The notes under the pieces were generated by a model, which was given only the letters and a program-made list of their open reading frames with translations, was not told the DNA's origin and searched no databases. From NCBI GenBank assembly GCA_036417435.1, contig CM070901.1:4066001-4130000 (forward strand): a DNA stretch of 64,000 nt, given 5' to 3'. A program made the position numbers and the translations under genes. This DNA comes from Inia geoffrensis. Its lineage: Eukaryota > Chordata > Mammalia > Artiodactyla > Iniidae. Shown piece after piece: positions 14,170 to 26,817 of the stretch; position 1 is the stretch's first letter; each line of letters starts with the position of its first letter.

Positions 14170-17100
14170 TTGATTTAATTGAAGTATAGTTGATTTACAG
14201 TGTAATGTTACTTTTGCTGTACAGCAAATTGGTTCAGTTATACACCTATCTATATGTCTGCCTGTGCATTCTTTATCATTTTCTTTTCCAGTGTGATTTA
14301 TCACAGGATATTGAATACAATTTCCTCTCGTATACACAAGGTCTTTTTTCCTTTTTTAAAATTAATCAATTAAAATTTTTTTTAAAAATTTTGTTTTTTA
14401 GTTGAGTAACAATGCTGTGTTACTTGCAGGTGTGCAGCAAAGTGATTCAGTTATACATTATATATGTACCTATTCATTTTCATATTAATTCCCATTTAGG
14501 TTAATACAAAATATTGAGCAAAATCACTGTACTATAGAGTAGTTCCTTATTTGTTATCAGTTGTAAAACAAGAGTGTGTACGTGTAAATCCTAAACTCTC
14601 AATCTATCCCTTCCCCCCAACCCATTCCCTTTGGTAACCATAAGTTTGTCATCTACGACTGTGAGTCTGTTTCTCTTTTGCAAATAAGTTCGTTTGTATC
14701 ATTTCTTTTTACATTCCATATATAAGCAATATTGTATGATATTCTTACTTCACTTAGTATGATCATCTCCACGTCCATCCATGTTGCTAGCAGTGGCATT
14801 ATTTCATTCTTTTCGTTGGCTGAGTAATATTCCTTTGTGTATATGTACTGCATCTCCTGCATCCATTCTTCTGTCAATGGACATTTTGCTTGCTTCAGTG
14901 TCTTGACTCTTGGAATGAGGGATGCAATGAATATTGGGATGCATGTATTCTTTAGAACTACGTATTTCTCTGAATATATGCCCAGGAGTGGGGTTGCTGG
15001 ATCATTTGGTAGGTCTACTTTTAGTTTTCTCAGGAACCCCCACACTGTTCTCTATAGTGCCTGTACCAATATACATTTCCTTCAAGAGTATAGCAGGGTT
15101 CCCTTTTCTCCATGACCTTGTTCTTTCTCCATTCTATGTATAATAGTTTGCATCTGCTAACCCCAAACTCCCAATCCATCTCTTCCATTCCTCCCCTCTC
15201 CCTAGCAACAACCTGTCTCTTCTCTATGTCAGTGAGTCTGTTTCTTTTATGTAGATAAGTTCTTTTGTGTCAGATTTTTCATTCCACATATAAGTGACAA
15301 CATCTGGTATTTCTCTTTCTCTTTGTGAATTGCTTCACTTAGTGTGATCATCTCTAGCCCCATTCATGTTGTGCAAATGGCATTATTTCATCCTTTGTTA
15401 TGGCTGAGTAGTATTCCATTGTATATATATACTGAGACTGCTTTAGCCATTCATGTGTCAGTGAACATTTGGGTTGCTTCCATGTCTTGGCTATGGTTAA
15501 TCGTGCTGCTGTACACATAGGGATTCACGGGCTTTGTTGAATTAGAAGATTCTCTGGATATATAGACAGGAGTTGGGTTGCTGGAACACATGACAAGTCA
15601 ATTTTTCATTTTTTCAATAAGCTCCATACTGTTTTCCAATGTGGCTGCACCAATTTACATTCCCATGCACAGTGTAGGAGGGTTCCCTTTTCTCCACACC
15701 TGCTGTGTCCTGTGGTATTTGTTTACATTTTAATGATGGCCATTCTGACCTTTGTGAGGTGGTGCCTCATTGTACTTTTGATTTGCATTTCTGTAATAAT
15801 TACCGATGCTGAGAATCTTTTCATGTGCCCGTGTGGCCATTTGTATGTCTTTGAGAAATGTCTTTGTAGGTCTTCTTCCCAATTTTTGATTGGGTCACTT
15901 GGGTTTTTGGTCGTTCAGCTTTATGAGATGTTTGTATATTTTGGAAATTAAGGGCTTGTCAGTTGCCTCATTTGCAAATATTTTCTCCCAGTCTGTAGGT
16001 TGTCTTTCCTTTTTGTTTTTGGTTTCCTTTGCTGTGCCAACACTCTTGAGCTTGATTAGGTCCTATGTGTTGATTTCTGTTTTTATTTCCATTACCCTAG
16101 GAGCCAAACCTAGAAAGATATTGCTGCAATTTATGTCAAAGTGTATTCCGTCTAGGTTTTCCTCTGGGAGTCTTTTAGTATCCAGTTTTCCTCTTAGGTT
16201 TTTAATTCGTTTTGTGTTTATTTTTGGATAGGGAGTTAAGAATGTTCTACTTTCATTCTTTACATGTAGCTGTCCGGTTTTCTCAGCACCATTTATTGAA
16301 TAGATGGTATTTGGTCCATCGTATATTCTTGCCTCGTTTGTCTTAAATTAACTGACCATAGCTGAATGGTTTCTTTCTGTGCTTTCTTTCCTCTTTCATT
16401 GATCTATATGTTGGGTTTTTTTGCCAGTAGGCCATACTGTTTTGATTACCGTAGCCTGGTAATATAGTCTGAAGACATTGAGAGTGATTCCTTCGGCTTC
16501 TTTCTTCTTTCGCGAGATTGTTTTTGTTACGCAAGGTCTTTTGTGGTCCCATATAAATTTAAATTTTTTGTGTTCTAGTTCTGCGAGAAATGCCCTTGGT
16601 CATTTGATTGGGATTTCATTGGATCTGTAGATTGTTCTGAACAGTGTGATAATTTTAACCATATAGATTCTTCCTATCCAAGAACAGGTCTTTCTTTCCT
16701 TCTGTGTGTGTCGGCTTTAATTTCCTTCATCAACATCTTATAGTTTTGGGAGTAAGGGTCTTTTACCTCCGTACGTAGGTTGACTTCCAAAATATTTTCT
16801 TCTGTTTGATGCTGTGATGAATGGGAATGTTTCCTGAGTTTCTCCTTCAAAACTTTCACTGATATTGTATAGAAATGACGCAGATTTCTCTGTAATAATT
16901 TTGTATCCTGCAACTTTACGGAATTCGTGGATGAGTTTTAGCAGTTTTCTGGTTGCCTCTTTAGACATTTCTATGTGTACTAGCATATGATCTGTAAACA
17001 ATGACAGTTTTACTTCTTCATTTCCAAGTTGGATTCTTTTTTTTTATTTTTCCCCCCCTTGCTCTGTTGAGGACTTTGAAACTTAACATAAGTTAGTAAA

Positions 17101-18318
17101 AGTGTAAAAAGTGGTGAGAATGGTCATGTTCATGATCTTGTTGTTCATTATCTTAGAGAAAATTCTTTCAGCTTTTCACCATCAAGTATGATATTAATGC
17201 CGAGTTTGTCATATATGGCCTTTATTATATTGAGGTATGTTTCTTCTGAGACCACCGTCTACAGAGTGTTGTGGGGGTATTTTTTATCATAAATGGATGT
17301 TGAATTTTATCAAAAGCTTTCCCTGCCTCTCTAGAATGCATCATGCGTTTTTAATGTTCAATTGGTGTATCATACTGATTGATTCGTGGATATCGAAAAT
17401 TCCTTGCATCCCTGGGGTAAATCCCACTTGATCATGATGTATAATCCTTTTAAGATATTGTTGGATTCTGTTTGCTAATATTGTGTTGATGATTTTGGCA
17501 TCTATGTTCATCTGTGATATGGGCCTGTAATTATCTTTTCTGTGTGTGATATCTTTGGGATTTTTTTTTTTTTTTTTATCTGGGTGATGGTGGCCTCATA
17601 GAATGAGTTCAGACGTGCTCCTTCCTGTGCAATTTTTTGTAAGATTTGCAAAAGGATAGGTATTAACTCTTCTCTAAATGTATGGTAGAAATTCCCTATG
17701 AAGCCATTTGGTCCTGGGTTTTGGTTTGTTGGGACTTTGTAAATTACTGATTCAATTTCAGGAGTGGTAATTGGTCAGTTCATATATTTCAGTTCTTCCT
17801 GGTTCAGTTCTGGGAGATTGTACGTCTGTAAAAATGTGTTCATTTGCTGTAGATTTTCCATTTTATTGGCAAATAGTTGCTCATTGTAGTCTCATAGGGT
17901 TCTTTGTATCTCTGCGATGTCAGTTGTGACTTCTTTTTCATTTCTAAATTTATTGGTTTTGGCCCTCTCCCTTTTTCTCCTGATGAGTCTGGCTAAGGAT
18001 TATGAATATTGTTTATCTTTTCAGTGAACCAGGTTTTAGTTTCACTGATCTTTTCTTTGTTTGTTGCTTGTTTTTTAGGCTCTATTTCAATTTTCTCCGC
18101 TCAGATCGTTACGATTTCTCTCTTTCTCCTAAGTTTGGGTTTCGTTTGTTCATTTTTCTCTAGTTATGTTAGGTGTAAAGTTTTGTCAGTTATCTAAGCT
18201 TTTTCTTCTTGTTAGCTTGTATCACTAAAAACTTCCCTCTTAGAACAGCTTTTGCTGCATCCCATAGGTTTTCGGTCATTGAGTTTTTGTTTTTATTTGT
18301 CCTTTGGGCTTTTTTAAA
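14170..18318 (-). repeat. Array unit A4 (4149 bp, mosaic)
   Basis: The left quarter, including nested L1-beta (about 14355-15113), is block-A type. From about 15295 the sequence departs: GACAACATCTGG where A3 has GATAACATATGG, a shorter TA microsatellite near 15423, and clustered changes near 15540-15600. The RT-region part (16550-18318) is clearly more diverged, with FTDHM at the RT catalytic site. Block-A homogeneity therefore ends inside this unit. Confidence 0.88.
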
Positions 18319-21300
18319 CTGATTTAATTCAAGTACAGTTGATTTACAGTGTAATGTTACTTTTGCTGTACAGCAAATTGATTCAGTTATACACCTATCT
18401 ATATGTCTGCCTGTGCATTCTTTATCATTTTCTTTTCCAGTGTGGTTTATCGCAGGATATTGAATACAATTTCCTCTCGTATACACTAGGAATTTTTTCC
18501 TTTTTTAAATTAATTAATTAAAATTTTAAAAAATTTTTGTTTTTTAGTTGAGTAACAATGCTGTGTTACTTGCAGGTGTGCAGCAAAGAGATTCAGTTAT
18601 ACATTATATATGTACCTATTCATTTTCATATTAATTCCCTTTTAGGTTATTTGAAAATATTGAGCAAAATCACTGTACTATAGAGTAGTTCCTTATTTGT
18701 TATCTGTTGTAAAACAAGAGTATGTACATGTAAATCCTAAACTCTCAATCTATCCCTTCCCCCTAACCGTTTCCCCTTGGTAACCATAAGTTTGTCATCT
18801 ACGACTGTGAGTCTGTTTGTCTTTTATAAATAAGTTTGTTTGTATCATTTCTTTTTACATTTCATATATAAGCAATATTGTATGATATTCTCACTTCACT
18901 TAGTATGATCATCTCCACGTCCATCCATGTTGCTGGAAGTGGCATTTCATTCTTTTTGTTGGCTGAGTAATATTCCTTTGTGTATATGTACTGCATCTCC
19001 TTCATCCATTCTTCTGTCAATGGACATTTTGCTTGCTTCAGTGTCTTGACTCTTGGAATGAGGGATGCAATGAATATTGGGATGCATGTATCCTTTACAA
19101 CCATGTATTTCTCTGAATATATGCCCAGGAGTGGAGTTGCTGGATCATTTGGTAAGTCTACTTTTAGTTTTCTCAGGAACCCCCATACTGTTCTCTATAG
19201 TGCCTGTACCAATGTACATTTCCTTCAAGAGTATAGCAGGGTTCCCTTTTCTCCATGACCTTGTTCTTTCTCCATTCTATGTATAATAGTTTGCATCTGC
19301 TAACCCCAAACTCCCAATCCATCTCTTCCATTCCTCCCCTCTCCCTGGCAACAACCTGTCTCTTCTCTATGTCAGTGAGTCTCTTTCTTTTATGTAGATA
19401 AGTTCTTTTGTGTCAGATTTTTCATTCCACATATAAGTGATAACATATGGTATTTCTCTTTCTCTTTGTGAATTGCTTCACTTAGTGTGATCATCTCTAG
19501 CCCCATTCATGTTGTGCAAATGACATTATTTCATCCTTTGTTATGGCTGAGTAGTATTCCATTGTATATATATATATATATATATACTGAGACTGCTTTA
19601 GCCATTCATGTGTCAGTGAACATTTGGGTTGCTTCCATGTCTTGGCTATGGTTAATCGTGCTGCTGTACACATAGGGATTCACGGACTTTCTTGAATTAG
19701 GAGATTCTCTGGATATATACCCAGGAGTTGGGTTGCTGGAACACATGACAAGTCAATTTTTCGTTTTTTCATTAAGCTCCATACTGTTTTCCAAAGTGGT
19801 TGCACCAATTTACATTCCCATGCACAGTGTAGGAGGGTTCCCTTTTCTCCACACCTGCTGTGTCCTGTGGTATTTGTTTACATTTTAATGATGGCCATTC
19901 TGACCTTTGTGAGTTGGTGCCTCATTGTACTTTTGATTTGCATTTCTTTAATAATTACCGATGCTGAGAATCTTTTCATGTGCCCGTGTGGCCATTTGTA
20001 TGTCTTTGAGAAATGTCTTTGTAGGTCTTCTGCCCAATTTTTGATTGGGTCACTTGGGTTTTTGGTCGTTCAGCTTTATGAGATGTTTGTATATTTTGGA
20101 AATTAAGGGCTTGTCAGTTGCCTCATTTGCAAATATTTTCTCCCAGTCTGTAGGTTGTCTTTCCTTTTTGTTTTTGGTTTCCATTGCTGTGCCAACACTT
20201 TTGAGCTTGATTAGGTCCTATGTGTTGATTTCTGTTTTTATTTCCATTACCCTAGGAGCCAAACCTAGAAAGATATTGCTGCAATTTATGTCAAAGTGTA
20301 TTCCGTCTAGGTTTTCCTCTGGGAGTCTTTTAGTATCCAGTTTTCCTCTTAGGTTTTTTTTTTTTTTTTTTTTTTGCGGTATGCGGGCCTCTCACTGTTG
20401 TGGCCTCTCCCGTTACGGAGCACAGGCTCCGGATTCGCAGGCTCAGCCGCCATGGCTCACGGGCCCAGCCGCTCCGCGGCATGTGGGATCTTCCCAGATC
20501 GGGGCACGAACCCGTATCCCCTGCATCGGCAGGAGGACTCTCAACCACTGAGCCACCAGGGAAGCCCCCTCTTAGGTTTTTAATTCGTTTTGTGTTTATT
20601 TTTGGATAGGGTGTTAAGAATGTTCTACTTTCATTCTTTACATGTAGCTGTCCGGCTTTCCCAGCACCACTTATTGAATAGACGGTATTTGGTCCATCGT
20701 ATATTCTTGCCTCCTTTGTCTTAAATTAACTGACCATAGCTGAATGGTTTCTTTCTGTGCTTTCTTTCCTCTTTCATTGATCTATATGTTGGGTTTTTTT
20801 TTTGCCAGTAGGCCATACTGTTTTGATTACTGTAGCCTGGTAATATAGTCTGAAGACATTGAGAGTGATTCCTTCGGCTTCTTTCTTCTTTCGCGAGATT
20901 GTTTTTGTTCTGCAGGGTCTTTTGTGGTCCCATATAAATTTAAATTTTTTGTGTTCTAGTTCTGCGAGAAATGCCCTTGGTCATTTGATTGGGATTTCAT
21001 TGGATCTGTAGATTGTTCTGAACAGTGTGATAATTTTAACCATATAGATTCTTCCTATCCAAGAACAGGTCTTTCTTTCCTTCTGTGTGTGTCAGCTTTA
21101 ATTTCCTTCACCAACATCTTATAGTTTTGGGAGTAAGGGTCTTTTGCCTCCGTAGGTAGGTTGACTTCCAAAATATTTTCTTCTGTTTGATGCTGTGATG
21201 AATGGGAATGTTTCCTGAGTTTCTGCTTCGGAACTTTCACTGATAGTGTATAGAAATGAAGCAGATTTCTCTGTAATAATTTTGTATCCTGCATCTTTAC

Positions 21301-22687
21301 CGAATTTGCTGATGAGTTTTAGAAGTTTTCTGGTTGCCTCTTTAGACTTTGCTATGTGTACTAGCATATGATCTGCAAACAATGACAGTTTTACTTCTTC
21401 TTTTCCAAGTTGGATTCTTTTTTTTTATTTTTCCCCTCTCTTGCTCTGGCGAGGACTTTGAAACTTATGTTATATAAAAGTGGTGAGAATGGGCGTGTTC
21501 ATGATCTTGTTGTTCATTATCTTAGAGAAAATACTTTCAGCTTTTCACCATCAAGTATGATATTAGTGCCGAGTTTGTCATATATGGCCTTTATTACATT
21601 GAGGTATGTTTCTTCTGTGACCACCGTCTACAGAGTGTTGTGGGTGTATTTTTTTTATCATAAATGGATGTTGAATTTTATCAAAAGCTTTCCCTGCCTC
21701 TCTAAAATGGATCATGTTGTTTTAATGTTCAATTGGTGTATCACACTGATTGATTCGTGGATATTGAAAAATCCTTGCATCCCTGGGGTAAATCCCACTT
21801 GATCATGATGTATAATCCTTTTAAGGTATTGTTGGATTCTGTTTGCTAATATTGTGTTGATGATTTTGGCATCTATGTTCATCTGTGATATGGGCCTGTA
21901 ATTATCTTTTCTGTGTGTGATATCTTTGGGTTTTTTTTTTTTTTTTCATCTGGGTGATGGTGGCCTCATAGAATGAGTTCAGACGTGCTCCTTCCTGTGC
22001 AATGTTTTGTAAGATTTGCAAAAGGATAGGTATTAACTCTTCTCTAAATGTATGGTAGAAATTCCCTATGAAGCCATCTGGTCCTGGGTTTTGGTTTGTT
22101 GGGACTTTGTAAATTACTGATTCAATTTCAGGAGTGGTAATTGGTCAGTTCATATATTTCAGTTCTTCCTGGTTCAGTTCTGGGAGATTGTACGTCTGTA
22201 AAAATGTGTTCATTTGCTGTAGATTTTCCATTTTATTGGCAAATAGTTGCTCATTGTAGTCTCTTAGGGTTCTTTGTATCTCTGCGATGTCAGTTGTGAC
22301 TTCTTTTTCATTTCTACATTTATTGGTTTGGGCCCTCTTCCTTTTTCTCCTGATGAGTCTGGCTAAGGATTATGAATATTGTTTATCTTTTCAGTGAACC
22401 AGGTTTTAGTTTCATTCATGTTTTCATTGTTTGTTGCTTGTTTTTTAGGCTCTATTTCATTTTTCTCTGCTCAGAATGTTACGATTTCTCTCTTTCTCCT
22501 AAGTTTGGGTTTTGTTTGTTCATTTTTCTCTAGTTACGTTAGGTGTAAAGTTTTGTCACTTACCTAAGCTTTTTCTTCTTGTTAGCTTGTATCACTAAAA
22601 ACTTCCCTCTTAGAACAGTTTTACTGCATCCCATAGGTTTTCGGTCATTGAGTTTTTGTTTTTATTTGTCCTTTGGGCTTTTTTAAA
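18319..22687 (-). repeat. Array unit A5 (4369 bp, with SINE insertion)
   Basis: Diverged unit with nested L1-beta at about 18504-19256. The extra length is mostly explained by a CHR-type SINE plus its target duplication (20345-20581). The TA microsatellite near 19565-19587 is longer than in any other unit. The RT segment at about 21100-22190 reverts to block-A sequence although its flanks do not, which is a candidate gene-conversion tract. Confidence 0.88.
20345..20581 (-). mobile_element. CHR-type tRNA-derived SINE with target duplication
   Basis: The body is at about 20359-20567. On the minus strand it begins GGGCTTCCCTGGTGGCTCAG, with a tRNA-like A box (TGGCTCAGTGG) and B box (GGTTCGTGCCC), and ends in a poly-A tail seen on the plus strand as 22 T (20354-20375). 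The direct repeat CCTCTTAGGTTTTT at 20345-20358 and 20568-20581 is a clean target-site duplication. This SINE family is characteristic of cetaceans and their close relatives and is the main taxonomic clue. No other unit of the array has it, so it post-dates the duplication that created this unit. Confidence 0.93.
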
Positions 22688-25600
22688 TTGATTTAATTGA
22701 AGTATAGTTGATTTACAGTGCAATGTTACTTTTGCTGTACAGCAAATTGGTTCAGTTATACACCTATCTATATGTCTGCCTGTGCATTCTTTATCATTTT
22801 CTTTTCCAGTGTGGTTTATCACAGGATATTGAATACAATTTCCTCTCGTATACACTAGGACTTTGTTCCTTTTTTAAATTAATTAATTAAAATTTAAAAA
22901 AATTTTTCTTTTTTAGTTGAGTAACAATGCTGTGTTACTTGCAGGTGTGCAGCAAAGAGATTCAGTTATACATTATATATGTACCTATTCATTTTCATAT
23001 TAATTCCCTTTTAGGTTATTTGAAAATATTGAGCAAAATCACTGTACTATACAGTAAGTCCTTATTTGTTACCTGTTGTAAAACAAGAGTGTGTACGTGT
23101 AAATCCTAAACTCTCAATCTATCCCTTCCCCCCAACCCATTCCCCTTGGTAACTATAAGTTTGTCATCTACGACTGTGAGTCTGTTTCTCTTTTGTAAAT
23201 AAGTTCGTTTGTATCATTTCTTTTTACATTCCATATATAAGCAATATTGTATGATATTCTTACTTCACTTAGTATGATCATCTCCACGTCCATCCTTGTT
23301 GCTGGAAGTGGCATTATTTCATTCTTTTTGTTGGCTGAGTAATATTCCTTTGTGTATATGTACTACATCTCCTTCACCCATTCTTCTGTCAATGGACATT
23401 TTGCTTGCTTCTGTGTCTTGACTCTTGGAATGAGGGATGCAATGAATATTGGGATGCATGTATCCTTTAGAACTACGTATTTCTCTGAATATATGCCCAG
23501 GAGTGGGGTTTCTGGATCATTTGGTAAGTCTACTTTTAGTTTTCTCAGGAACCCCCATACTGTTCTCTATAGTGCCTGTACCAATATACATTTCCTTCAA
23601 AAGTATAGCAGGGTTCCCTTTTCTCCATGACCTTGTTCTTTCTCCATTCTATGTATAATAGTTTGCATCTGCTAACCCCAAACTCCCAATCCATCTCTTC
23701 CATTCCTCCCCTCTCCCTGGCAACAACCTGTCTCTTCTCTATGTCAGTGAGTCTGTTTCTTTTATGTAGATAAGTTCTTTTGTGTCAGATTTTTCATTCC
23801 ACATATAAGTGACAACATATGGTATTTCTCTTTCTCTTTGTGACTTGCTTCACTTAGTGTGATCATCTCTAGCCCCATTCATGCTGTGCAAATGGCATTA
23901 TTTCATCCTTTGTTATGGCTGAGTAGTATTCAATTGTATATATATATACTGAGACTGCTTTAACCATTCATGTGTCAGTGAACATTTGGGTTGCTTCCAT
24001 GTCTTGGCTATGGTTAATCGTGCTGCTGTACACATAGGGATTCACATACGTTCTTGAATTAGAAGGTTCTCTGTATATAAACCCAGGAGTTGGGTTGCTG
24101 AAGCATATGACAAGTCAATTTTTAGTTTTTTTAATAAGCTCCATACTGTTTTCCAAAGTGGCTGCACCAATTTACATTCCTATTCACAGGGTAGAGGGGT
24201 TCTCTTTCCTCCACACCCACTCTGTCATGTGTTATATGTTGACATTTTAATGATGGCCATTCTGAACTTTGTGAGGTGCTGCCTCTTTGTAGTTTTGATT
24301 TGCATTTCTTTAATAATTACTGATGTTGAGAATCTTTTCATGTTCCCATTGGGCCATTTGTATGTCTTTGAGAAATGTCTTTGTAGGTCTTCTGCCCATT
24401 TTTTGTTTGGGTGACTTTGCTTTTAGTGGTTCAGTTTTATGAGATGTTTGTATATTTTGGATATTGATGTCTTGTCAGTTGCCTCACTTACATATAATTT
24501 CTCCCAGTCTGTAGGACGTCTTTCCTCTTTGTTTATGGTTTCCTTTGCTGTGCCAACACGTTTAGTTTGATTAGGTCCTATTTCTTGATTTCTGCTTTTA
24601 TTTCCATTACCCTAAGAGCCAAACCTAGGAAGATATTGTTGAAATTTATGTCAAAGTGTGTTCTAAGTTTTCCTCTGGGAGTCTTTTAGTATCCATTTTT
24701 CCACTTAGGATTTTAATTCATTTTGTGTTTCTTTTGGCATTGGGTCTTAAGAATATTCTACTTTCATTCTTTACATATAGCTCTCCGGTTTTCCCAGCAC
24801 CACTTATTGAATAGACAGTATTTGGTCCATCGTATATTCTTGCCTCCTTTGTCTTAAATTAACTGACCATAGCTGAATCGTTTCTTTCTGTGCTTTCTTT
24901 CCTGTTTCATTGACCTATATGTTGGGTGTTTTGCCAGGAGGCCATAGTGTTTTGATTACTGTAGCCTGGTAATATAGTCTGAAGACAGGGAGAGTGATTC
25001 CTTCAGCTTCTTTCTTCTTTCCCAAGATTGTTTTGGTCATTCAGGGTCTTTTGTGTTTCCATACAAATTTAAATTTTTTGTGTTCTAGGTCTGTGAAAAA
25101 TGCCCTTGGTCATTTGATAGGGATTTCATTGGATCTGTAGATTGTTCTGAACAGTGTGATAATTTTAACAATATTGATTCTTCCCATCCAAGAACAGGTC
25201 TTTCTTTCCATCTGCGTGTGTCGGCTTTAATTTCTTTCCTCAACATCTTATAGTTTTTGGAGTAAGGGTCTTTTGCCTCCTTAGGTAGGTTAATTTCTGA
25301 AATATTTTCTTCTATTTGATGCTATGATAAATGGGAATGTTTCCTGAGTTTCTCCTTCGGATCTTTCACTGATAGTGTATAGAAATGAAGCAGATTTCTC
25401 TGTAATAATTTTGTATCCTGCAACTTTACCGAATTCATTGATGAGTATTCGCAGTTTTCTGGTTGCCTCTTTAGACTTTTCTATGTGTACTAGCATGTCA
25501 TATGCAAACAATGACAGTTTTACTTCTTTCCAAGTTGGATCCTTTTGTTTATTTTTCTCCTCTCTTGCTCTGGCTAGGACTTTGAAACTTATGTTATATA

Positions 25601-26817
25601 AAAGTGGTCAGAATTGGTATGTTCATGATCTTGTTGTTCATTACCATAGAGAAAATTCTTTCAGCTTTTCACCATCAAGTATGATATTAGGGCCGGGGTT
25701 GTCATATGTGGCCTTTATTACATTGAGGTATGTTTCTTCTGTGCCCACCGTCTACAGAGTTATGTGGGGTGGTTTTTTTTTTTTTTATCATAAATGGGTG
25801 TTGAATTTTATCGAAAGCTTTCCCTGCCTCTCTAGAAAGGATCATATGGTTTTTATGTTCAATTGGTGTATCACACTGATTGATTTGTGGGTATTGAAAA
25901 ATCCTTGCCTCTCTGGGGTAAATCCCACTTGATCATGATGTATAATCTTTTTAAGGTATTGTTGGATTCTGTTTGCTAATACTGTGTTGATGATTTTAGC
26001 GTCTATGTTCAACTGTGATATGGGCCTGTAATTATCTATTTTGTGTGTGATATCATTGTCTGTTTTTTTTTTTTTTAAATCAGGGTGATGGTGGCCTCCT
26101 AGAATGAGTTCAGAAGTGCTCCTTCCTCTGCAAATATTTGGAAGATTTGCAGAAGGATAGGTGTTAACTCTTCTCTGAATGTATGGTAGAAATTCCCTGT
26201 GAAGCCATCTGGTCCTGGGTTTTTGTTTGTTGGGACTTTGTAAATTACTGATTCAATTTCAGGAGTGGTAATTGCTCAGTTCATATATTTCAGTTCTTCC
26301 TGGTTCAGTTCTGGGAGATTGTACCTCTGTAAAAATGTGTTCATTTGCTGCAGAGTTTCCATTTTATTGTCACATAGTTGCTCATTGTAGTCTCTTAGGG
26401 TTCTTGGTATCTCTGTGATGTCAGTTGTAACTTCTTTTTCATTTCTACATTTACTGGTTTGGGCCCTCTCCCTTTTTCTCCTGATGAGTCTGGCTAAGGA
26501 GTATGAATATTGTTAATTTTTCGATGAACCAGGTTTTAGTTTCATTGATCTTTTCTTTGTTTGTTTTTTGTGTTTTAGGCTCTAGTTCATTTATTTCTGC
26601 TCAGATCGTTACGATTTCTTTCCTTCTACAAGTTTGGGTTTTGTTTGCTCATTTTTCTCTAGTTACGTTAGGTGTAAAGTTCCGTCATTTATCTAAGCTT
26701 TTTCTTCTTGTTACCGTGTATCACGAAAACCTTCCCTCTTAGAACTCCTTTTGCTGCATCCCGTAAGTTTTGGGTCATTGTGGTTTTGTTTTTACTTGTC
26801 CTTAGGGCTTTTAAAAA
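22688..26817 (-). repeat. Array unit A6/B0 (4130 bp, transitional)
   Basis: Complete unit with nested L1-beta at about 22873-23628. Here the beta target duplication is best preserved (GACTTTGTTCCT at 22859 against GACCTTGTTCTT at 23629). The left part resembles A5. From about 24040 it drifts towards block-B sequence, and from about 25820 it is indistinguishable from block B. Confidence 0.88.

Noticed and set aside
20045..20551. 168-codon open frame that looks like a fusion protein
   Set aside because: It simply reads from antisense L1 through the poly-T into the antisense SINE. A chance frame created by the insertion.
25375..25932. 185-codon plus-strand frame
   Set aside because: Antisense L1 RT sequence. 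The homologous frame is shorter in the neighbouring units, so there is no sign of selection.
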